DNA of 5,116 bases, taken from Caldifarciminota bacterium RBG_13_43_14 (GTDB lineage Bacteria; Hydrothermota; Tepidihabitantia; SM23-42). The DNA lies in contig MEUM01000151.1 of assembly GCA_001771735.1 (NCBI GenBank), positions 11,855-16,970 on the forward strand, given 5' to 3'. Position numbers and translations under genes: made by a program. Below, in pieces: positions 1-5,116 of this stretch (position 1 is its first letter; every line of letters begins with the position of its first letter). The notes beneath the pieces were generated by a model. The model searched no databases and was not told where the DNA came from. It saw only the letters and a list, made by a program, of their open reading frames with translations.

Positions 1-1
1 G

Positions 2-292
2 CGTTTAGGATTCCCAACGATAAACCTTAAGGTGGCAAAGGGTAAACTCGTCCCGCTTGATGGTGTATATGCAGTACGGGTATTCATTGATGATCACCGA
101 TACCAGGGTGCAATGTTCTGTCATCAGCAGCTTCTTGAAGTCTATATTCTGGATTTCAATGATAATCTCTACGATTGTCACGTCAATATCACAATTCAGC
201 GCCGGATCAGGGCGATAAAAAGATTCCATGATGATAGTGATCTTACGAAAGCGATCGCCAATGATGTGGTAATAATAAGGAAACACAACTAG
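2..292 (+). CDS. ribF: Riboflavin kinase domain, C-terminal part of a RibF-like protein (5' end outside window)
   Basis: Seen: an open frame enters from the left edge and ends at TAG 290-292, giving 96 residues. It opens with RLGFPTINL, the P-T-x-N signature of flavokinases that binds Mg-ATP. GVYAVRV follows at residues 21-27, then LEVYILDFNDNLYD near residues 45-58, whose Glu (residue 46) matches the family's catalytic Glu, and a C-terminal helix rich in basic and acidic residues ending in IANDV. Known: this domain phosphorylates riboflavin to FMN in the cytoplasm. In bacterial RibF it is fused behind an FAD synthetase domain, which would lie outside the window. Odd: between Tyr34 and Glu46 there are only 11 residues, where family members have around 20 and a conserved N-I-G-x-R-P-T-F-like segment, so a loop is missing. 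A GTG at 32 is not a credible start because the PTIN motif lies upstream of it. The domain call is firm; whether the full protein is bifunctional cannot be seen. Confidence 0.83.
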   Translation, partial: RLGFPTINLKVAKGKLVPLDGVYAVRVFIDDHRYQGAMFCHQQLLEVYILDFNDNLYDCHVNITIQRRIRAIKRFHDDSDLTKAIANDVVIIRKHN

Positions 293-294
293 TT

Positions 295-1929
295 ATGGCT
301 CGGATCAAAATTCTTTCACCAGATGTTTGTGGCAAGATAGCCGCCGGTGAAGTGATAATAAGACCAGCCTCGGTGATGAAGGAGCTCGTGGAAAATTCGA
401 TCGATGCCGAGTCGACCAGGATCGATATTGAACTGGATGATGGTGGAAAGAAAAAATGCCTTGTCCTGGATAATGGTCAGGGCATAGCACATGATGACGT
501 AACCATCGCCGTGGAAAGATATGGTACAAGCAAGATATCAACCGTGGATGATATCGAGCACATACTAACATATGGATTCCGGGGTGAGGCTCTGGCAAGT
601 ATTGCCCAGGTTGCGCAGCTCGAAATCGAAACATCGGATGGAAAGCAGGGGACAAAGCTCGAAATGATCAATGGTCATATAGAATCAGTGATGATCATAG
701 AGCGTCCCCGGGGATCAAAGGTTAAGGTGACTGGTCTGTTTTTGAGTTTACCGGCGCGGTTGAAGTTTCTAAAGTCAGCCGAATGGGAGCGTCGCGTAAT
801 ACTTGATCTGGTGAGAGGATATACGTTAGTTAACCCCGGGATCGCTTTTTATCTAAGCGATAGTTCAAGGGTACTGCTTGAGCTGCCGGCACATAATAGC
901 GTTGAGGAACGTTTGAAGATATTGGTGAGCCGTAGTCTTTGGCAGTATCTGGTACCGATTAATGTTGAATTAGGGAAATTTAAAATCCATGGTTTTTTAT
1001 CGCGACCGGATCTTGGTCAGAAGCCGCCTTTCAGTTATTTTTTTATAAATAAAAGACCAGTAAAATATCCGAGGTTGTACCGTGCGATATTGGATGCATA
1101 CGAGCGTCCCAAGAACCCTCCTTTATTTGTTTTACAGATCGAATCAGCTCCGGAAGAAGTTGATGTAAATATTCATCCGACCAAGAACGAAGTAAAAATC
1201 AGGGATGAACGCTACGTAGTTGACATATTGACTCAGGCAATAAGAAAATCGATTTTTAAGCAAGTTGCTTCGATCAATACCGCCGATGGTCTCGCACCGG
1301 TTATTGCCGGAGTCACGGATCACGCATTTATCCAGGAGAATTTATTGGTCTCTGACTCTCAGACCGCGTCGGCTGAGCCCTACCGGGAATCCGATGAATT
1401 TTGGCAATTACACAATACCTATATTCTCGCTCAGATAAAATCGGGAATGATCATTGTCGATCAGCATGTTGCCCATGAAAGGGTTATTTTTGAATCTTTA
1501 ATGCGCGGGCAGACCGCGGCTCAGAGACTGCTTTTCCCGATCACCCTGGACCTGTCGCCTGAGGAGTATCATGCCTACAAGAGATCGAGAGCATTGTTAC
1601 GGGAGTTAGGCGTTGATTTCAAGGAATTTTCAGCTAAGACCGTAGTGCTCGATAGTCTGCCCAGCGGGGTACAGGTTAACCGCGATGAGATCATTAATAT
1701 CTTCAAGGATATCGATGCTCTCGGCAATTTCATCCAGGATAAAGCCGAAATCGCGAAAGTTATCGCGTGCCGTACCTCAATCATGGCCGGTCAGAGATTG
1801 ACCATGATCGAAATGCAAAGCTTGATCGATCAGCTTTTTGCCTGCGAGAATCCATATACCTGCCCTCATGGTCGACCGGTCGTTATCCGCATGGATCTGG
1901 ATGATCTTGCCAGCCGGTTCGGAAGATAG
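295..1929 (+). CDS. mutL: DNA mismatch repair protein MutL, endonuclease type
   Basis: This 544-residue protein links mismatch recognition by MutS to strand removal. The N-terminal GHKL ATPase shows KELVENSIDA (general base Glu30, Mg-binding Asn34), DNGQGI at 59-64, a TSKI segment at 78-81, GFRGEAL at 94-100, LPARLKFLK at 152-160 and VDVNIHPTKNEV at 289-300. After a short linker (about 325-368) comes the dimerisation/nuclease domain. Its metal-binding motif reads DQHVAHERVIFE (389-400), with Val392 replacing the usual Ala. It is followed by a candidate beta-clamp motif QRLLFP (410-415, Q-x-x-L-x-P), ACR (491-493), CPHGRP (523-528) and terminal FGR (542-544). These mark a nicking MutL, as in organisms lacking MutH. 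The length is somewhat below the 600-plus residues of E. coli and B. subtilis MutL, because of the linker. The ATG at 295 is the only start, as an in-frame TGA lies at 262-264. The nearest Shine-Dalgarno-like AAGGA (277-281) is 13 nt upstream, so translation may be coupled to the preceding gene, which ends 2 nt before. Confidence 0.97.
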   Translation: MARIKILSPDVCGKIAAGEVIIRPASVMKELVENSIDAESTRIDIELDDGGKKKCLVLDNGQGIAHDDVTIAVERYGTSKISTVDDIEHILTYGFRGEALASIAQVAQLEIETSDGKQGTKLEMINGHIESVMIIERPRGSKVKVTGLFLSLPARLKFLKSAEWERRVILDLVRGYTLVNPGIAFYLSDSSRVLLELPAHNSVEERLKILVSRSLWQYLVPINVELGKFKIHGFLSRPDLGQKPPFSYFFINKRPVKYPRLYRAILDAYERPKNPPLFVLQIESAPEEVDVNIHPTKNEVKIRDERYVVDILTQAIRKSIFKQVASINTADGLAPVIAGVTDHAFIQENLLVSDSQTASAEPYRESDEFWQLHNTYILAQIKSGMIIVDQHVAHERVIFESLMRGQTAAQRLLFPITLDLSPEEYHAYKRSRALLRELGVDFKEFSAKTVVLDSLPSGVQVNRDEIINIFKDIDALGNFIQDKAEIAKVIACRTSIMAGQRLTMIEMQSLIDQLFACENPYTCPHGRPVVIRMDLDDLASRFGR

Positions 1930-1975
1930 CCGTCTATACATATCTTCATAAAACATCTGAATTATGTCAGTAAGG

Positions 1976-2003
1976 TTGACAACAAATAGCGGTTTGTTAT
2001 AAT
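1976..2003 (+). promoter_or_regulatory. Consensus sigma-70 promoter for murA
   Basis: Seen: TTGACA at 1976-1981, a 16-nt spacer, and TATAAT at 1998-2003. A TG at 1995-1996, one base before the -10, makes it an extended -10 element as well. Both hexamers match the housekeeping sigma consensus exactly, in the only real intergenic gap of the window. Transcription would normally start about 6-8 nt after the -10 box, at about 2009-2011, which is the murA start codon itself. It probably drives murA, ispG, the amidotransferase and the peptidase as one unit. The start point is inferred. Confidence 0.88.
1981..1998. repeat. Perfect 6-bp inverted repeat in the promoter spacer, possible operator
   Basis: AACAAA (1981-1986) and TTTGTT (1993-1998) are exact reverse complements around a 6-nt centre (TAGCGG). 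The dyad fills the spacer, touching the last base of the -35 and the first base of the -10. A dimeric regulator bound here would block RNA polymerase. A repeat this short in AT-rich DNA may be chance, and no regulator gene is visible nearby. Confidence 0.3.
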
Positions 2004-2008
2004 CTTTT

Positions 2009-3280
2009 ATGGCAATGCAACGTTTTAAAATCAAAGGCGGCAACAAACTAAAAGGACTGGTAAGAATTACCGGCTCCAAGAATGCCGCCCTTCCGATCAT
2101 TGCCGCTTCGATCCTTTCCGATCAAAAGATTACTATCGAGAATGTTCCGGCTTTAATGGACGTTTACACAATGGTCGAGTTGGTCAAGTATCTCGGAGCA
2201 AAAGTCAGTTTCAATAATAATGTCTTGACCATTCATACACCAAAAATAAAAAAATGCAAAGCACCTTACGATATAGTGCGCAAGATGCGGGCTTCTTATT
2301 ATGTGCTGGGCTCATTGATCGGCCGCGAAAAAAAGGCCAAGGTCAGTTTGCCCGGAGGTTGTGCGATCGGACCGCGTCCGATCGATCTTCATATAAAAGG
2401 TCTGGAATCACTTGGAGCAAAGATCGATATTGCCGACGGATATATAAATGCCAGTACGACGCGTTTAACTGGGCGTGATATCAATATTGGAGGTCCAAAG
2501 GGAACGTCAGTCGGTGCTACGATCAATACGATGCTCGCTGCGGTCAGAGCCCAGGGAATTACGAAAATCACTCCCGCCGCGTGTGAGCCCGAAGTCGTGG
2601 ATGTGGCTGATTTTTTGAATACGATCGGTTGCGACATCAAAGGACAAGGGACGCCCACGATTACGATCAACGGGCAAGAACGATGTTCGGGAGCACGATA
2701 TTCGATCATACCCGATCGCATTGAGGCTGGGACTTTTGCCGTCGCCGCGGCGATCACGCGCAGTAAGATCACGGTTATTGATTGCCAGCCTGCTCATCTG
2801 CAGAGCGTATTGGAATTATTAGCGGCGATCGGGGTAAAGATAAAGGTCGGGCAGAAAAGGTTTATTATTGATGCCCGGTGCAGACTAAAACCATCCCATA
2901 TTTGTGTGGCGCCGTATCCCGGGTTTCCTACTGATATGCAGGCTCAGTTTATGGCTTTGTTCGCAACTATTCCGGGGACCAGCATGATAAAGGAAACGAT
3001 ATTTGAAAATCGTTTCATGCAAGCAGTTGAGTTGATGAGAATGGGCGCTAAGATTGCGATCCAGGGTGATACCGCAATCATTGAAGGAGTGAAAAAATTA
3101 TCCGGAGCCGCTACCATGGCTTCGGACCTGAGGGCATCGGCTTCTTTGGTTCTGGCCGGACTTGTGGCAAAAGGCACAACGGTAGTACGACGCATTTATC
3201 ATCTCGATCGCGGGTACGAAAAATTTGAAAACAAATTACGAAGTCTCGGTGCTCAAATCACCCGGCAAAATGAAAACTAA
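2009..3280 (+). CDS. murA: UDP-N-acetylglucosamine 1-carboxyvinyltransferase MurA
   Basis: MurA transfers the enolpyruvyl group of PEP to UDP-GlcNAc, the first committed step of peptidoglycan synthesis, in the cytoplasm. The 423 residues match the usual length, with no truncation. Visible landmarks are TGSKNAALP (Lys24, Asn25), the active-site loop LPGGCAIGPRP with Cys118 (E. coli Cys115), PGFPTDMQAQ with Asp309 (E. coli Asp305), ASDLRASASLVLAG (Asp373, Arg375), and HLDRGYEKFENKL with Arg401 (E. coli Arg397). Having Cys rather than Asp at position 118 predicts the fosfomycin-sensitive form. The RASYYVLG and GPRPIDLHIKG stretches resemble the MurA/MurZ proteins of Gram-positive bacteria more than E. 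coli MurA. An in-frame TAA at 2000-2002, inside the -10 box, excludes any earlier start. ATG 2009 and ATG 2015 (MAMQ or MQ) are both possible, and neither has a Shine-Dalgarno sequence. The gene overlaps ispG by 11 nt. Confidence 0.97.
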   Translation: MAMQRFKIKGGNKLKGLVRITGSKNAALPIIAASILSDQKITIENVPALMDVYTMVELVKYLGAKVSFNNNVLTIHTPKIKKCKAPYDIVRKMRASYYVLGSLIGREKKAKVSLPGGCAIGPRPIDLHIKGLESLGAKIDIADGYINASTTRLTGRDINIGGPKGTSVGATINTMLAAVRAQGITKITPAACEPEVVDVADFLNTIGCDIKGQGTPTITINGQERCSGARYSIIPDRIEAGTFAVAAAITRSKITVIDCQPAHLQSVLELLAAIGVKIKVGQKRFIIDARCRLKPSHICVAPYPGFPTDMQAQFMALFATIPGTSMIKETIFENRFMQAVELMRMGAKIAIQGDTAIIEGVKKLSGAATMASDLRASASLVLAGLVAKGTTVVRRIYHLDRGYEKFENKLRSLGAQITRQNEN

Positions 3281-4328
3281 TAAGCGGATCGTCCGGATTG
3301 CCGATCTGAAGATTGGAGGCAAGAACCCGATTATTGTCCAGTCGATGACCAAAGTACCGACAACCAGAATTGAAAAGGTTTTATCACAGATAAAAAGAAT
3401 GGCCAACGCGGGCTGTGAAATGGTAAGGCTTGCGGTTTTGAACCGGGATGATGCTGCGGCCATTAAGAAAATAAAAAAAGCTTCGCCCATACCGGTCATA
3501 GCCGATATACATTTTGATTACCGGTTAGCTCTGCAAGCGATCGATAACGGTGCCGATAAGGTGCGCATAAATCCAGGCAATATCGGTGAGGAGTGGAAGA
3601 TCGCCGAGATAATCAAAAAAGCTAAAAATAACGGAATCCCGATAAGGATCGGGGTTAACTCTGGTTCATTACCCAAAAAGATAACGCGAAATACCCAGCA
3701 TCCTGATGCAAGCGAGATCGTCACGGCAGTGCAGGATGCACTGGATATATTCCTGAAAAATCGATTTAAAGATATGGTAATTTCGGCTAAGGGATCGGAT
3801 GTTATTGAAACGATAGAGGCGTATAAAAAGATCGATGAAGAATTCGATTATCCTTTGCATGTCGGGATCACTGAAGCCGGTTTACCATTCAGGGGCGCAA
3901 TACGCAGTGCGGTTGGTATCGGCCATCTTCTTCATCAAGGGATTGGCAATACGATCAGGGTATCATTGACCGGTGATCCGGTGCTGGAAGTCGTCGCCGC
4001 ATTTGAAATACTTCAGTCATTAAAATTGAGAAAACATGGCCCGGTCATGATCAGCTGTCCAACTTGTGGAAGATGCCAGGTTAATTTGGAAAAAATCGCC
4101 GGCAAGGTTGAAGACCGCCTGGCTAAGTACAAACAGTTCATGAAAGTTGCGGTGATGGGCTGTGTGGTCAACGGTCCTGGTGAAGCGCGTTATGCAGATT
4201 TTGGTATGGCCTGCGGTAAGGGCATTGGCATGATATTTGCCAAGGGAAAAGAGTTACGTCGAGTAAAAGAGAATGTATTGGTCGACAGTCTTTTTGAGGT
4301 GATTGATGCGGACATTAATAATAGATAA
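3270..4328 (+). CDS. ispG: 4-hydroxy-3-methylbut-2-enyl diphosphate synthase IspG (GcpE)
   Basis: IspG is the iron-sulphur enzyme of the MEP pathway that reductively opens MEcPP to HMBPP, using electrons from flavodoxin or ferredoxin; it acts in the cytoplasm. The 352 residues cover the TIM-barrel part (IGGKNPIIVQSMT at 15-27, IADIHFDYRLAL at 78-89, IRIGVNSGSLP at 125-135, VSLTGDP at 231-237) and the C-terminal cluster domain. Ligands Cys263, Cys266, Cys298 and Glu305 have exactly the spacing of E. coli Cys270, Cys273, Cys305 and Glu312. The motifs SCPTCGRCQ and MGCVVNGPGEA are clear. Odd: an extra Cys269 makes a CxxCxxC run. The ATG at 3270 is preferred: it places the first conserved residues where family members start. 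In-frame TTG 3225 and GTG 3249 lie deep inside murA. No good Shine-Dalgarno precedes it, so translation is probably coupled to murA termination at 3278-3280. The 3' end overlaps the next gene by 23 nt. Confidence 0.96.
   Translation: MKTNKRIVRIADLKIGGKNPIIVQSMTKVPTTRIEKVLSQIKRMANAGCEMVRLAVLNRDDAAAIKKIKKASPIPVIADIHFDYRLALQAIDNGADKVRINPGNIGEEWKIAEIIKKAKNNGIPIRIGVNSGSLPKKITRNTQHPDASEIVTAVQDALDIFLKNRFKDMVISAKGSDVIETIEAYKKIDEEFDYPLHVGITEAGLPFRGAIRSAVGIGHLLHQGIGNTIRVSLTGDPVLEVVAAFEILQSLKLRKHGPVMISCPTCGRCQVNLEKIAGKVEDRLAKYKQFMKVAVMGCVVNGPGEARYADFGMACGKGIGMIFAKGKELRRVKENVLVDSLFEVIDADINNR
4296..4302 (+). promoter_or_regulatory. Ribosome binding site for the amidotransferase, inside ispG
   Basis: GAGGTGA lies within the last codons of ispG. 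The GAGGT core (4296-4300) ends 5 nt before ATG 4306, a good distance. This favours ATG 4306 over the in-frame TTG at 4303, and shows that this organism does use strong Shine-Dalgarno sites, unlike at its murA start. Confidence 0.75.
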
Positions 4329-4911
4329 TTACCTGCAAAATTCGCCGGAGATTGAAGAATTGTATAAAGTGATATCCGAAGCCACCGTCCATACGGTTGA
4401 AGTACATGACTATACCTCATTAGCCGGAGCTGATGAGCTAAAATGCTATGATGCAATTGTGTTGTCCGGTTCTCAAAGTTTGCTGTCTGACGCTGGTACA
4501 TTGGACTATTATAATAAGGAAATGGAAATACTGCGTGCTATTGAAAAGCCGACGCTGGGGATCTGTTTCGGCCATCAATTGCTCGCCGCGGCATTCGGGG
4601 AACAGATTCGAAGAATGCCCCATAAACTTGATGGCTATTATTCAGTCCACCGGCTGACCGATGATGAACTGTTCGCAAATGTCCCGGAACATTTTTTGGT
4701 CAAACAGTCACATTTGGAATTTGTTGAGGACGTCCCTTATAACTTCATCAAGACTGCCGAATCACCCAATTGCGTGATTGAGGCAATGAAACATGAGCGG
4801 TTGCCGATCTACGGGATTCAGTTTCATGCTGAGCGATTTAATGATAAACACCCCTTTGGTCAGGTAATCATTGAAAATTTTTTCAAATTAGCAACGTGGT
4901 TCATGAAATAA
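4306..4911 (+). CDS. Stand-alone class I glutamine amidotransferase (GMP synthase-like), acceptor unknown
   Basis: The 201-residue protein is a single triad-type amidotransferase domain of the kind that hydrolyses glutamine and passes ammonia to a synthetase. Visible are the N-terminal strand RTLIIDN (2-8), an oxyanion-loop-like VLSGSQS (52-58), the nucleophile elbow LGICFGHQLLA with Cys87 (84-94), KQSHLEFV (133-140, where GMP synthases have SHGD), and GIQFHAERFND with His174 and Glu176, completing a Cys-His-Glu triad. No signal peptide or membrane segment is seen, so it is presumably cytoplasmic. The closest known resemblance is the amidotransferase half of GMP synthase, but no ATP pyrophosphatase or other acceptor gene is adjacent, and the sequence after QFH reads AERFND instead of the common PEV. 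It could serve an unlinked synthetase, or hydrolyse a gamma-glutamyl compound by itself. Its start overlaps ispG by 23 nt and the peptidase gene begins 9 nt after its stop. The fold and triad are certain; the substrate is not. Confidence 0.88.
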   Translation: MRTLIIDNYLQNSPEIEELYKVISEATVHTVEVHDYTSLAGADELKCYDAIVLSGSQSLLSDAGTLDYYNKEMEILRAIEKPTLGICFGHQLLAAAFGEQIRRMPHKLDGYYSVHRLTDDELFANVPEHFLVKQSHLEFVEDVPYNFIKTAESPNCVIEAMKHERLPIYGIQFHAERFNDKHPFGQVIIENFFKLATWFMK

Positions 4912-4916
4912 AGGAG
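4909..4916 (+). promoter_or_regulatory. Strong ribosome binding site for the peptidase gene
   Basis: TAAAGGAG includes the amidotransferase stop codon (TAA 4909-4911) and leaves 4 nt before ATG 4921. It fixes the peptidase start and suggests coupled translation of the two genes. Confidence 0.8.
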
Positions 4917-4920
4917 CGCG

Positions 4921-5116
4921 ATGAAAAAGGATCTTGATCGATTAATGAACGAGTTTAGGATCGATGTTTTATATACTGATGGTCATGCTGCCCATGATCC
5001 GAATATCTATTACTTGCTGAACGGAACCAATATCGGTGCGCGTTATATAAAAAAGAGAGGTCAAAAGGCATGGGTGGTGCATTCCGCGATCGAGCGCGAA
5101 GTTGCGATAAAAAGCG
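4921..5116 (+). CDS. M24-family Xaa-Pro peptidase, N-terminal fragment (3' end outside window)
   Basis: Only the first 65 residues are present. The opening MKKDLDRLMNEFRIDVLY, followed by DPNIYYLLNGTNIG at about 27-40, matches the creatinase-like N-terminal domain of aminopeptidase P and prolidase. In these enzymes the pattern is a short helix, 'gidallv', then 'NxxYLtG'. Known: such proteins have a C-terminal pita-bread domain with two metal ions that cleaves Xaa-Pro bonds, but that part is beyond the right edge. The metal ligands and the choice between aminopeptidase P, prolidase and a creatinase-like enzyme therefore cannot be judged. The start is fixed by ATG 4921 behind a strong Shine-Dalgarno. 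It is probably the last visible member of the murA transcription unit. Confidence 0.72.
   Translation, partial: MKKDLDRLMNEFRIDVLYTDGHAAHDPNIYYLLNGTNIGARYIKKRGQKAWVVHSAIEREVAIKS

Noticed and set aside
5..286. A 93-codon open frame on the - strand opposite the flavokinase end
   Set aside because: The + strand frame has clear flavokinase motifs; the antisense frame has none.
305..655. A 116-codon open frame on the - strand inside mutL, and other antisense frames across murA and ispG
   Set aside because: They lie fully inside strongly conserved genes on the other strand, show no family motifs and have no plausible ribosome binding sites.
1947..1966. CATAA-N10-TTATG stem in the mutL-murA gap as a terminator
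   Set aside because: Only 5 bp, AT-rich and not followed by a T-run; too weak to call a terminator.
3225..3269. Upstream TTG/GTG extension of ispG by up to 15 residues
   Set aside because: The extension lies inside murA, lacks a ribosome binding site, and the IspG family begins close to the sequence after ATG 3270.
4303..4305. TTG start of the amidotransferase one codon upstream
   Set aside because: ATG at 4306 directly follows and is better spaced from the GAGGT site at 4296-4300.
4306..4911. Naming the amidotransferase guaA
   Set aside because: It resembles the amidotransferase half of GMP synthase but has no adjacent ATP pyrophosphatase domain and differs at conserved positions, so the symbol is not justified.
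1..5116. Search for mobile elements, CRISPR repeats, tRNA/rRNA genes, riboswitches or a defence cassette
   Set aside because: No transposase, long direct or terminal repeats, cloverleaf or array spacing is seen. About 98% of the window is accounted for by recognisable genes, and the longest non-coding stretch is 79 nt.

Overview
The window reads as a compact stretch of bacterial housekeeping genes, all on the + strand, with very short intergenic gaps. It contains the 3' end of a riboflavin kinase domain gene (ribF-like), complete mutL, murA and ispG genes, a complete stand-alone class I glutamine amidotransferase gene, and the 5' end of an M24-type (Xaa-Pro) peptidase gene. Peptidoglycan synthesis (MurA) and the MEP isoprenoid pathway (IspG) mark it as a bacterium. 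The MutL carries the metal-dependent endonuclease motifs, so this is not a MutH/Dam-type gammaproteobacterium. G+C is moderate, ATA isoleucine codons are frequent, and the gene order is not one I know from a model organism. An uncultured or candidate-phylum bacterium (for example a WOR-3-like lineage) is a plausible guess, but the sequence does not prove it.

Layout. Positions 2-292 encode the last 96 residues of a flavokinase domain, and mutL (295-1929) follows after 2 nt, so these two look co-transcribed. The only clear break is the 79-nt gap 1930-2008. It holds a full-consensus sigma-70 promoter: TTGACA, a 16-nt spacer with an extended -10 TG, and TATAAT. This promoter sits directly against the murA start codon. 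A second transcription unit follows: murA (2009-3280), ispG (3270-4328, 11-nt overlap), the amidotransferase (4306-4911, 23-nt overlap) and the peptidase (from 4921, 9-nt gap, running off the right edge).

The genes do not form one pathway. MutL acts in DNA mismatch repair. MurA commits UDP-GlcNAc to peptidoglycan, and IspG makes the isoprenoid precursor HMBPP, which ultimately supplies undecaprenyl phosphate for the same wall. The amidotransferase has no visible partner and its role is unknown.

I found no mobile element, CRISPR array, RNA gene or defence system. The most interesting signals are the promoter that appears to produce a leaderless or nearly leaderless murA mRNA, a perfect inverted repeat inside that promoter's spacer, the missing conserved loop in the flavokinase domain, the partnerless amidotransferase embedded in an ispG operon, and about threefold enrichment of GATC tetranucleotides that is absent from the amidotransferase gene.
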